DNA of 56,948 nucleotides, from the NCBI RefSeq assembly GCF_005405185.1, contig NZ_BJDO01000011.1, positions 1 to 56,948 on the forward strand, given 5' to 3'. Below, in pieces: positions 17,194 to 24,935 of this stretch. The notes beneath the pieces are model-generated. The model was not told the origin of the DNA. It saw nothing but the letters and a program-made list of their open reading frames with translations, and searched no databases. Each line of letters begins with the position of its first letter. Within the stretch, counting starts at the first letter, position 1. A program made the position numbers and the translations under genes. The stretch is from Secundilactobacillus hailunensis (GTDB lineage: Bacteria > Bacillota > Bacilli > Lactobacillales > Lactobacillaceae).

Positions 17194-17320
17194 TTAGGCT
17201 ACTCCTTTCGCTAGGATTTATGGGCTTTAAAGGTTTAACACCATAAGCACCATCTCCAATCGGAAATAGCCACCGCCTTAATTTCTCTACAAAAATTAAT
17301 TATACAGGAGGAATAAAAAA

Positions 17321-17434
17321 TTGGCTACGTTATAAGGAATCATTGTAGAATCTAAAAATAATAAAGAGTACATACGAATTGACGTGAGAGAGGAAATCTT
17401 TCCCCTTTCAATAATCGCACAAAGTAGCCATTAG
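17321..17434 (+). pseudogene. Short frame interrupted by a stop, with its own ribosome site and terminator
   Basis: AGGAGG (17306-17311) precedes a TTG at 17321 that reads four residues, MATL, to TAA. In the same frame, reading continues for 32 more residues, starting GIIVESKNNKEYIRIDV, until TAG at 17432. The stop lies in a perfect terminator (GCCATTAG/CTAATGGC plus T7). This could be a decayed small gene, a leader peptide with a downstream cistron lacking a start, or a sequencing error. I do not recognise the peptide. The rest of 17194-17576 shows only the divergent toxin leader and this unit. Confidence 0.35.
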
Positions 17435-17459
17435 GATATGCTCTAATGGCCGTTTTTTT
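17427..17459 (+). terminator. Rho-independent terminator
   Basis: GCCATTAG pairs perfectly with CTAATGGC and T7 follows. Confidence 0.85.
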
Positions 17460-17576
17460 GTTTCATATTATATAAGTATCAAGCTAAAAGCGAACGTAAA
17501 CGGGCTAGTGTCCATGGTGAAAGCCACGATATTTAGCCTATTGTTTGTTTATACACCTGAACCCAGGTTTATTACT

Positions 17577-17801
17577 TCACCTGTTTATGATGTTCCCAAG
17601 CATACTGATTGCCTCTATTAGCGCAAAGAACACAGCGGAACCGGCCATACTTCTAAGAAACAACAGCCAGTAGTGAAAGAGGTAGAGCTGACCAGTTGTA
17701 AACAGGTCAACGGCACCCTTAATTAGGATTAAAACGATAAGCAGAAGCAATATGAGTAGCAAATCAAAAAGATAGCTACTGATGTGTTTACGCCAATTCA
17801 T
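17577..17801 (-). CDS. Small membrane protein, 74 residues
   Basis: The protein has two hydrophobic helices (about residues 8-31, dominated by Leu/Ile, and 42-66) separated by a short loop, with a basic N-terminus (MNWRKH). I do not recognise a family; the shape fits small bacterial membrane proteins of the DUF3021 or YhfC kind only loosely. ATG 17801 is preferred to a GTG four codons earlier because that GTG overlaps the AAGGAG ribosome site. It lies downstream of the TetR gene on the same strand, about 100 bases away, and could share its transcript. Confidence 0.6.
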   Translation of the reverse strand: MNWRKHISSYLFDLLLILLLLIVLILIKGAVDLFTTGQLYLFHYWLLFLRSMAGSAVFFALIEAISMLGNIINR

Positions 17802-17904
17802 AATGGTTTTCACTCCTTAACTAATCTACTTTCATATTATCAAGGACAGTTAAATCGAGTCAATCATCACCACAAACGGGATTGTATATTAACGATGCGA
17901 GAAC

Positions 17905-18462
17905 TCACTTAATACCTTGAATCACTAAATTCAAAATATCATCTAGGGCTTCTTTACCCTGTGTTTTGCCATCTTGAAAGAAGTGATTGCGGTCATTCAA
18001 GACAAAGCCAACAAACGCCGACAGAAGTGTTCGCTTGTAGAGCTGAATTTGTTCGGAATCGGCAATCATACCAGCTAACAGTTGATGAAGGATCTGAATA
18101 ACAGCGTGAAAAGATTGATCTAATTTGTCAGAATTTTCTTTGCCGGGTAAAAAGAAGATTTCATAGAATTGTTTATATTCGAGGCAAAAGGCGTAGAAAA
18201 TCGTAAAGTAGGCTTTAATTGCCGCCTTACCCGTTAAGCCAACAAGATCTTCTAATAAGCGCGTTTTTAAAGCACTAAAAAGCGCAATACTCATATTGGT
18301 CTTAACTTCATTCAAATTACTGACGTGGTTATAGAGCGATTGGGATTTGATACCCAAAGCTTTAGCGATTTTGGGCATGGTTAAACTGGCCAGTCCATCT
18401 TGCTTAGTGATGGCAATGGCGCTTGCTGTGATTGATTCGGTACTAATTCCGCGATGTTGCAT
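17905..18462 (-). CDS. TetR/AcrR-family regulator
   Basis: The 185-residue protein has an N-terminal TetR helix-turn-helix (residues 8-52, LTMPKIAKALGIKSQSLYNHV) and a ligand domain resembling TetR_C_33/WHG types. A 27-codon upstream extension runs through the promoter and is rejected; GAGGTG lies six bases before ATG 18462. It is divergent from a DHA2 exporter and likely represses it through the split palindrome in the shared promoter. Confidence 0.87.
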   Translation of the reverse strand: MQHRGISTESITASAIAITKQDGLASLTMPKIAKALGIKSQSLYNHVSNLNEVKTNMSIALFSALKTRLLEDLVGLTGKAAIKAYFTIFYAFCLEYKQFYEIFFLPGKENSDKLDQSFHAVIQILHQLLAGMIADSEQIQLYKRTLLSAFVGFVLNDRNHFFQDGKTQGKEALDDILNLVIQGIK

Positions 18463-18502
18463 GATATTCACCTCAAATACAGTATAAATTAAAAAAAAAC
18501 AT

Positions 18503-18568
18503 TTCACAATTACAAGATAACGTGTTAAACTACACCTTGCCAAATAAATACTTCATAGTGTAGTTTAA
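18503..18568 (+). promoter_or_regulatory. Exporter promoter with split TetR operator
   Basis: A -35 TTCACA (18503-18508), 17 bases, and -10 TAAACT (18526-18531) precede the exporter gene. Perfect 11-base inverted arms TTAAACTACAC (18525-18535) and GTGTAGTTTAA (18558-18568) flank a 22-base centre. The left arm covers the -10 and the right arm touches the AAGGAG ribosome site. Repressor identity is inferred. Confidence 0.7.
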
Positions 18569-18579
18569 GGAGACCTTGA

Positions 18580-20049
18580 ATGAATAATCAAGCAAAAGTG
18601 TTGGACGTTAAAGGCAAACCGTATAGCCGAATGATCCTGGTGCTGGTCATGTCGCTAGGCAGCTTTACCACCACCATGACCGTTACCATGTTACTAAATG
18701 CTTTTCCAAACTTAATGAGTGCGTTTAATATTTCAGCCGATACCGTTGAATGGCTGACGAACGGATCAATGCTAGTATTGGGTGTAATGGTGCCCATCAG
18801 CGCATTTTTGATCAATAAAGTGCCAACTAAGACGTTATATCTGTCGGCCTTGGTATTTTTCAACGTGGGGCTGGCTATGAGTGCCATTTCCACTAACTTT
18901 GCCACGCTACTGACTGGGCGGCTGATTGCCGCGGTTGGTGTCGGGGTCATGGCACCGTTGATGCAGACCACGTTACTGGTGATTTTCCCGGTTGAAGAAC
19001 GGGGAATGGCCATGGGGCTCAATGGCCTAGTGGTGGCGTTAGCGCCCGCAGTGGGGCCGACACTTTCTGGTTGGCTGCTGCTGCATTATTCATGGCGGAT
19101 GCTGTTTTGGGCAATCTTAGTGCTTGGGGTGCTCGTCTTTGTTTTAGCGCTGTTCACTATGCGTAATGTGCTGCCCAACACGGCTGCCAGTCTTGACGTC
19201 ATATCGGTCATTGAATCCACGCTGGGTTTTGGCCTATTACTGTACGCCTTCACTGAAGTGGGGACTTGGGGCTGGACCAGTGGCAAGTTCTTTGTCTATC
19301 TGGTGATCAGTCTATTAGTGATCCTGCTATTTGGTTACCGGCAGCTTAAGCTTGATAAGCCAGTTCTAGATCTAAGCGTGTTAAAATCCAAAAAATTCAC
19401 CCTTTCAATTATCATTGTGGCAATCAATTACGCCGCCATGATAGGGGTTCAAACCCTATTTACGTTATACATTCAACAGGTCCGGGGCGAATCAGCTTTC
19501 CATGCCGGATTATTACTGTTCCCAGGTGCCATTGCCGTGGCCATCACCTCACTGATTTCCGGTCGAACGTTTGACCGACTGGGCGCCAAAGGGATGGGCG
19601 TTGCTGGTTTTAGTTTGCTGATTATCGGTAGTTTAGCGATGACCCAATTGGATGCGCAGTCGTCATTGGTTGTGATCATGACGCTGTATGCTGTTCGAAT
19701 GATCGGGATTGGACTGGTACTGATGCCGATTACAACGTCAGGCATGAACGAGCTGCCTATCAACAAAATGGGTGATGGCACCAGTGTGAACAACACCTTG
19801 CGGCAAATTGCCGGGGCGGTTGGGACCGCAGTCTTGATGAGTATTTTAACCAACGAAGCCAAGCAGAATTTACCGGGGAAGCATATCTTGAAGACGACTC
19901 CGTTGAAATACAAACATTTAGCAGATAATGCTGTCCTGACTGGCTATCACACAGCCTTTCTAGTGTGCGCATTGTTCTGTATTCTAGGGCTAGTTTTAGT
20001 TATGTTTTTGTCCAATAACAAACAGCAGAAGGAGGGAGAGCAAGCATGA
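18580..20049 (+). CDS. DHA2-family (EmrB/QacA) MFS exporter
   Basis: The 489-residue protein has about 14 hydrophobic helices. It carries DHA2 features: WLTNGSMLVLGVMVPISAFL near residue 48, GRLIAAVGVGVMAPLMQTT near 108, and APAVGPTLSGWLL (the motif C antiporter signature) near 150. It should export drugs or toxic small molecules in exchange for protons. ATG 18580 follows AAGGAG. The next gene begins within its last four bases (ATGA), so the two are translationally coupled. Confidence 0.92.
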   Translation: MNNQAKVLDVKGKPYSRMILVLVMSLGSFTTTMTVTMLLNAFPNLMSAFNISADTVEWLTNGSMLVLGVMVPISAFLINKVPTKTLYLSALVFFNVGLAMSAISTNFATLLTGRLIAAVGVGVMAPLMQTTLLVIFPVEERGMAMGLNGLVVALAPAVGPTLSGWLLLHYSWRMLFWAILVLGVLVFVLALFTMRNVLPNTAASLDVISVIESTLGFGLLLYAFTEVGTWGWTSGKFFVYLVISLLVILLFGYRQLKLDKPVLDLSVLKSKKFTLSIIIVAINYAAMIGVQTLFTLYIQQVRGESAFHAGLLLFPGAIAVAITSLISGRTFDRLGAKGMGVAGFSLLIIGSLAMTQLDAQSSLVVIMTLYAVRMIGIGLVLMPITTSGMNELPINKMGDGTSVNNTLRQIAGAVGTAVLMSILTNEAKQNLPGKHILKTTPLKYKHLADNAVLTGYHTAFLVCALFCILGLVLVMFLSNNKQQKEGEQA

Positions 20050-20912
20050 TCTACATTTTCCTCTTTGTCATAATCACGGCCTTTTGTATCAGTGCCGTGG
20101 CCATGTTTCTGAATAAACGCTACATCGGCACAACTCTTCTGACACTGTTATTGGTGATTGGTTCGCTTGGGCTGATTGCTAAAAATGATAATGATCACCT
20201 GGGTATGCACGTGACTGAAAGTACGACCACTACAAAACTGGCCAGCAGTTATCGCAGTCAGTTGCCATTTCTAGTGTACAAACAATTAGGTACCACGAAA
20301 CAGATGTCAGAACGGGTGTACAGTTATCGAATTGCTGGGCAATCAAAGCGCCAGCAAACCAAACTCGACCATTTTCAGATTCGGGTCATTCGGAAGAATC
20401 AATCTGGTGGTCACGCTAAGTTAGTGAAGACGGTCAAACAGTATCAATATAAAAATAATTGGTGGCACGGTCTCTTCTTGGGAAGCAAGGCCAAGCGGAC
20501 CAAGTCGACCAGCTACGTTTTTGAAGTGCCACAAGACTGGTTAGTGCTGGAGAGCAAGCAAGCGAAACGCTTACCAACAGTTGCTAAGAAACTGCAAGCC
20601 CAAGCCACTCAAACTGGGGAGCAAGCAGTGAAACATCAGGTAACGCAACTTGTGACCCAGCAAGTGAAGGCGCAAGCGCCAGCAGCGGTTACTGCACAGG
20701 TGAAGGCTCAGGTCAGCGCTGATCCTGCTGTGATGCAGAATCAAACGCAGTACCGAGCACTGCAGCAGCGAGTGACCGCTCAAGTGACAGCGAACTTGAC
20801 CCGTCAGGTAACTAAGCAGGTGGAGACTAAGCAGCTACCCCAAATCAAGCGTCAGGTGACTGCCAAGGCGAAGTCTAAATTAATTCAGACGCTGCGACAG
20901 GAACTGGAGTAA
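20046..20912 (+). CDS. DUF4811-type membrane-anchored protein
   Basis: The 288-residue protein has two N-terminal hydrophobic helices (residues 1-19 and 29-46), a central domain (about 60-170, with KNNWWHGLFLGSKAK), and a long Gln/Val/Ala/Lys-rich tail (about 175-288). The tail is built from short repeats such as VTAQVKAQV and VTKQVETKQ and should form a coiled coil. DUF4811 proteins regularly accompany DHA2 exporters in lactobacilli; function is unknown. The four-base overlap with the exporter gene supports a joint role, for instance as an accessory or anchoring subunit. Confidence 0.78.
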   Translation: MIYIFLFVIITAFCISAVAMFLNKRYIGTTLLTLLLVIGSLGLIAKNDNDHLGMHVTESTTTTKLASSYRSQLPFLVYKQLGTTKQMSERVYSYRIAGQSKRQQTKLDHFQIRVIRKNQSGGHAKLVKTVKQYQYKNNWWHGLFLGSKAKRTKSTSYVFEVPQDWLVLESKQAKRLPTVAKKLQAQATQTGEQAVKHQVTQLVTQQVKAQAPAAVTAQVKAQVSADPAVMQNQTQYRALQQRVTAQVTANLTRQVTKQVETKQLPQIKRQVTAKAKSKLIQTLRQELE

Positions 20913-20926
20913 CAACAAATAATAAT

Positions 20927-20971
20927 TAAAAGTGAGTCCGGACAACTATTGGCTGTTCGGACTCACTTTTG
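20927..20971 (+). terminator. Terminator of the exporter operon
   Basis: AAAGTGAGTCCGGACAA-type arms pair with GTTCGGACTCACTTT over about 15 bp. Confidence 0.85.
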
Positions 20972-20988
20972 TTTATCAGGACACGTTT

Positions 20989-21030
20989 TTGACTTTAATC
21001 GCTCAATTAGATATAGTTAGTATACTAACT
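20989..21030 (+). promoter_or_regulatory. Promoter and palindromic operator of the MarR-NmrA operon
   Basis: TTGACT (20989-20994), 17 bases, TATAGT (21012-21017). The perfect 16-base palindrome AGTTAGTATACTAACT (21015-21030) overlaps the end of the -10, a position suited to repression by the MarR protein just downstream. Confidence 0.75.
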
Positions 21031-21049
21031 AATTAAAAAGGAGCCCACT

Positions 21050-21469
21050 ATGAATAACTTTGGCTATCTGATGATGGATGTGGCTAAGAAATTGCGCTAT
21101 CAGCTTAACACTGCGCTTGAAAAAGAGGGCATCACTAGCGGTCAGTGGGCAGTGCTCGCTCAGATGGGGTTGGCTAAAGCTCCCTTAACTGCCACAGAGA
21201 TTGCGGAGGTTGTTGGGATGGATCGGGCAACGATCTCTGGCGTGGTTAAGCGACTGGCAGGTAAACAACTGGTTGAAAGCCAGCCTTCTAATAAAGATCA
21301 TCGCGCCCATGTTTTAAACTTAACGGCCAGCGGTGAAAAGATGTTTACCCAGTGTGAGCGAATTGCTGACGTCCAAATGTCGGCCTTTGCCACACCGCTA
21401 GAGCAAGACGAGCAAGAAACGCTGGTTCACTTATTGATCAAATTGGAAGAGGGACATCATAATGGATAA
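21050..21469 (+). CDS. MarR-family regulator
   Basis: The 139-residue protein is a standard MarR winged-helix regulator: LTATEIAEVVGMDRATISGV forms the recognition helices (near residue 45) and KDHRAHVLNLTASGE the wing (near 83). Start ATG 21050 follows AAAGGAGCCCACT. Its last eight bases overlap the NmrA-like gene, so the operon is tight. The palindrome in its promoter is the expected autoregulatory site. The ligand is unknown; such pairs often respond to electrophiles or oxidants. Confidence 0.9.
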   Translation: MNNFGYLMMDVAKKLRYQLNTALEKEGITSGQWAVLAQMGLAKAPLTATEIAEVVGMDRATISGVVKRLAGKQLVESQPSNKDHRAHVLNLTASGEKMFTQCERIADVQMSAFATPLEQDEQETLVHLLIKLEEGHHNG

Positions 21470-22325
21470 GATTTTAGTTTTAGGCAGTACGGGTAACATT
21501 GGCTGGCCAATCGTTAAACAGCTGGCAGCGGAGGACGATGTTGACGTGGTTGCGGGTATTTACCACACGGCATCAGAGGCCATGAAACAACTAGGGGTTG
21601 AGACTCGGCACTTTGATTTCTTGAATAGTGCTACTTTTGAAGTGGCACTAAAGGGGGTCAATAAAATTTTCTTTGTCCGGCCACCAGAACTGGCAAAACC
21701 CCAGAAGGATATGCTGCCATTTTTGACGGCGGTAAAGAAACACGGTATCGATCAAATTGTATTCGTGTCTTTGATTGGCGTCGAGAAGAATCCCATGGTC
21801 CCGCACCGCAAAATTGAACGGATGATCACGGACATGGATCTGCCGCACACCTTTATTCGGCCCAGTTTTTTTATGCAGAATTTAACGAGCACTCACTTGC
21901 AAGACATTCAGCAAAACCGTGACTTATTTGTACCAGCCGGGCATTCTAAGACGAGTTTTATCGATGCACGAGACATTGCGGCTGTCGCAGTGACGGTTTT
22001 GCGTGACCCGAAGTACCTTGGCCAAGCGTTAGCAATTACTGGTCCAGAAGCAATTACTTACAAGCAGGCGGCTCAGATCATGACCACCGAGTTAGGGGTG
22101 CCGATCACCTACAGCAAGCCGAGTCTACTCAAATTCCGCCACACGATGATTCAGCGCGGCATCAAAAAAGAGTTCGTCAATGTCATGGTGATGTTATACG
22201 TCATTACACAACTGGGGAATGCCAAGACGGTGAATCACACGATTGAAACGGTCTTGCACCGGCCGGCTACGACCTTTACCGAATTTGTGCGGGACAATCG
22301 GAAATTATTCTTAAATCAACAATAA
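21462..22325 (+). CDS. NmrA-like NAD(P)-binding reductase
   Basis: The 287-residue protein is an atypical short-chain dehydrogenase. The nucleotide-binding motif is VLGSTGNIGWPI (residues 5-16), FVSLIGVEKNPMVPHRKIER (near 100) is the region seen in NmrA/QOR2-type proteins, and TFIRPSFFMQN (near 130) is typical. The tyrosine-lysine catalytic pair of classical SDRs is absent. Members act as quinone reductases or redox sensors. It is co-transcribed with the overlapping MarR gene. Confidence 0.87.
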   Translation: MDKILVLGSTGNIGWPIVKQLAAEDDVDVVAGIYHTASEAMKQLGVETRHFDFLNSATFEVALKGVNKIFFVRPPELAKPQKDMLPFLTAVKKHGIDQIVFVSLIGVEKNPMVPHRKIERMITDMDLPHTFIRPSFFMQNLTSTHLQDIQQNRDLFVPAGHSKTSFIDARDIAAVAVTVLRDPKYLGQALAITGPEAITYKQAAQIMTTELGVPITYSKPSLLKFRHTMIQRGIKKEFVNVMVMLYVITQLGNAKTVNHTIETVLHRPATTFTEFVRDNRKLFLNQQ

Positions 22326-22346
22326 GCGTTAAAAATGAATAAAAAA

Positions 22347-22379
22347 ACACCGCGATGTAATCATCGCGGCGCTTTTTTA
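22347..22379. terminator. Terminator between convergent genes
   Basis: CCGCGATG and CATCGCGG form a perfect stem with a four-base loop, followed by T6. Confidence 0.9.
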
Positions 22380-22388
22380 CTATTTTGG

Positions 22389-23114
22389 CTACATGGTGAA
22401 TTTTACCGCAGCAATGATTTTTTGGTCAGCACCGATAATATCGCCGTTGTGGTCCTTGCCATCGAACATGATCGCCATCATCTGTTCACCAGCTTCTTGA
22501 ACGGTTTTCATAAACTTGCCAGTCCGGTTATTGTTGATATCCGTCGTGACACCGCCAGGGAAGATACCGTAGATTTCAACGGGATCCTTTTCATTATAGA
22601 AGTCAATGGCAATTGATTGAATCAAGCCATTCAGCGCAATCTTGGAAACTCGATAAGCGGCTGGGTTGTAGAATGGTGTGGCGAAGTTAGGACCAGATAG
22701 GTTGACGATTTGGCTTTGATGCTTTTTTAAGACGGGGACTAATTGCTGAATGACTTGTAAGGTGCCCAGTACATTCACGTTCCAGGTTGCTTGGTATTCA
22801 GCTGGCGTAGTGGCCAGAGTGGCTTTTTGCATATCACCAGCGATGCCGGCGTTATTGACCAGTAAGTCTAGATCGGGATGGTTCTCGGCAATGTAGCCGG
22901 CAGCTTTTTTGATCGAGTCGGCGTCGTTGAGATCAATCAAAACGTGATCGATTTGTTTAGGGTCGATGCCATCAGTGACTAAGGTCTGTTTCGTTTGAGT
23001 GGCGTGGGCTTCGGTTCTAACGCCAAGGATCACGAAGAGTCCTTTGTGGGCTAACCGTTTCGTCAGTTCCAGTCCAATACCGCGATTGGCGCCAGTAATA
23101 AATGCTTTTTTCAT
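22389..23114 (-). CDS. Short-chain dehydrogenase/reductase
   Basis: The 241-residue classical SDR has the TGANRGIG cofactor motif (residues 7-14), LLVNNAGIAG (near 84), the serine in IVNLSGPNF (near 137) and the catalytic YRVSK (near 154). It would reduce a carbonyl substrate that the sequence does not reveal. The start at 23114 follows AAAGGGAG. It is convergent with the NmrA-like gene. Confidence 0.9.
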   Translation of the reverse strand: MKKAFITGANRGIGLELTKRLAHKGLFVILGVRTEAHATQTKQTLVTDGIDPKQIDHVLIDLNDADSIKKAAGYIAENHPDLDLLVNNAGIAGDMQKATLATTPAEYQATWNVNVLGTLQVIQQLVPVLKKHQSQIVNLSGPNFATPFYNPAAYRVSKIALNGLIQSIAIDFYNEKDPVEIYGIFPGGVTTDINNNRTGKFMKTVQEAGEQMMAIMFDGKDHNGDIIGADQKIIAAVKFTM

Positions 23115-23480
23115 GATTTTGTACTCCCTTTAGTTGTAATAATAAGCTTTTGTTTTAACGTATTATACAACCCTGACTGGTAAATGAAAGCCCAATTGTG
23201 AGACAAATGGTACTGCTATGTTGCATAGCTGATGGCTACAGGGTTGGCAGCGCTATCATGTGAATAAATAATCAAATTAACTGTTTTTAATCATCAGTTG
23301 GTGATAATATATTAAGGGTAAATGATACTCATAAGCAATTTTTCATTTTTATTCGAGTTTGATTCTCGAAGAACATATTGGTAATATTTAACTTCGGGCG
23401 TAATGATTCGGTAGTTACCGGCATTACGCCCAATTTTAAGTAAACTAATCATTTTGTTAAGTTGGAGAGGCTGTTAGTTG
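23115..23480. other. Gene-free leader region with two strong hairpins before the permease
   Basis: TTCGAG/CTCGAA (23352-23357, 23365-23370) and a long hairpin GGGCGTAATG/CATTACGCCC (23396-23405, 23422-23431) with a nested CGGT/ACCG lie 30-110 bases before the permease ribosome site. The second hairpin is followed only by a short A/T stretch. They could form a leader attenuator or end a short transcript. No T-box consensus is seen. The first 200 bases show the SDR promoter side and nothing else I can name. Confidence 0.5.
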
Positions 23481-24869
23481 ATGAAACGAAAAGTAAAAGA
23501 GTCACCGGCGTTACGGCGTTCGATGACGGCGGGTCAAATGGAGATGATTTCTCTAGGTGGCGCGATCGGTGTTGGGCTGTTTATGGGTTCCACGTCTACC
23601 ATCAAGTGGACCGGACCTTCCGTATTGCTGGCCTATATGTTTGTCGGTTTAATTTTGTACATCGTCATGCGGGCGTTGGGGGAAATGATCTACATTAACC
23701 CTGGGACCGGTTCCTTTGCGGATTATGCCACTGAGTACGTGCATCCCTTGGCAGGTTATCTGGCCAAATGGGCGAACGTCTTTGAATACATCGTGGTGGG
23801 TATGTCAGAAGTGGTGGCGGCGACCCAGTATCTGCAATACTGGTGGCCGCACATTAATACCTTTACGGTGGGGGTTATCATCATCGTCTTTCTGGTAGCG
23901 GCCAACTTGGCTAGTGCCAAGGCGTACGGCTCACTGGAATTCTGGTTTGCCATGATCAAAGTGATCACGATCATTATGATGATTATTTTGGGCTTGCTGG
24001 TGATCTTCTTTGGTCTCGGTAACGGCGGCCATCCGGTTGGGTTCAGTAATCTCTGGTCGCACGGCGGTTTCTTCACCGGTGGCGTTAAAGGATTCTTCTT
24101 CTCAATGTCGATCATCGTTGGTTCATATGAAGGTATCGAATTGCTGGGGATCACGGCTGGTGAAGTTGCCAACCCGCAAGAAGCCATTGTTAAATCGGTT
24201 AAGTCAGTTCTGTTACGGATCTTGATCTTCTACGTGGGTGCGATCTTCGTCATCGTCACGATCTATCCTTGGAACCGGTTAAGCGCGATTGGGTCACCAT
24301 TCGTATCGACCTTCGCTAAGGTTGGAATTAGCGCGGCGGCTTCCGTAATTAACTTCGTGGTGCTGACTGCAGCCTTATCTAGTGCCAATTCTGGTATCTA
24401 CTCTTCAAGTCGGATGCTGTTTAAGCTGGCACACGAAAATGATGCCCCGAAGATTTTTGGGCGTTTGTCTAAACGAGTGGTTCCTGATGCTGCTATTTTA
24501 GGGATTTCCAGTGGTATTTTCTTAGGTTTCCTGTTAGACATTATCTTTTCAGCTTATAACAAGTCTACCTCGAACCTGTTCGTGGTGGTCTTCAGTTCAT
24601 CAGTGCTGCCAGGGATGATTCCGTGGTTCGTGATCCTGCTGGCTGAGCTGCGGTTCCGAAAGAATAATGCGTTGGTCATGAAAGACCATCCGTTCAAACT
24701 ACCGCTTTACCCATTCTCAAACTACTTCGCAATGGCCGTGCTAGTGGTCATCGTTGGGTTCATGTTCGTTAACCCCGATACGCGAATCTCCGTTATTGTA
24801 GGTGCGGGCGTCTTAGTGATTGCCACACTGTTCTATCTGGTTCGGCATCGTAATGGGCGATTGGATTAA
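23481..24869 (+). CDS. Amino acid permease, APC superfamily (AAT type)
   Basis: The 462-residue membrane protein has about 12 helices. The first contains the family substrate motif GGAIGVGLFMGSTSTI, and MRALGEMIYINPGTGSFADY follows near residue 60. The family imports amino acids by proton symport; the specific substrate is not clear. GGAGAGG lies 10 bases before ATG 23481 and 7 before an adjacent TTG, so either may be used. Monocistronic, ending in a strong terminator; the leader carries two hairpins. Confidence 0.9.
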   Translation: MKRKVKESPALRRSMTAGQMEMISLGGAIGVGLFMGSTSTIKWTGPSVLLAYMFVGLILYIVMRALGEMIYINPGTGSFADYATEYVHPLAGYLAKWANVFEYIVVGMSEVVAATQYLQYWWPHINTFTVGVIIIVFLVAANLASAKAYGSLEFWFAMIKVITIIMMIILGLLVIFFGLGNGGHPVGFSNLWSHGGFFTGGVKGFFFSMSIIVGSYEGIELLGITAGEVANPQEAIVKSVKSVLLRILIFYVGAIFVIVTIYPWNRLSAIGSPFVSTFAKVGISAAASVINFVVLTAALSSANSGIYSSSRMLFKLAHENDAPKIFGRLSKRVVPDAAILGISSGIFLGFLLDIIFSAYNKSTSNLFVVVFSSSVLPGMIPWFVILLAELRFRKNNALVMKDHPFKLPLYPFSNYFAMAVLVVIVGFMFVNPDTRISVIVGAGVLVIATLFYLVRHRNGRLD

Positions 24870-24883
24870 AAAATATAACTAAT

Positions 24884-24922
24884 AAAAGACATCAATCTGA
24901 TTAGCAGACTGGTGTCTTTTTT
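24884..24922 (+). terminator. Terminator of the permease gene
   Basis: AAAAGACATCA pairs with TGGTGTCTTTT and a T run follows. Confidence 0.8.
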
Positions 24923-24935
24923 ACGCTGTTACAAA

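Noticed and set aside
20600-20900. Short repeats in the DNA as a possible CRISPR array
   Set aside because: The repeats are degenerate codons for a Gln/Val/Ala/Lys-rich coiled coil and have no constant repeat length or unique spacers.
22335-22616. 93-codon plus-strand frame
   Set aside because: It begins in the terminator between two convergent genes and runs antisense through the SDR gene; it is a shadow.
23115-23480. T-box leader upstream of the amino acid permease
   Set aside because: The conserved T-box sequence (AGGGTGGNACCGCG) and a following terminator were not found; only two plain hairpins are present.
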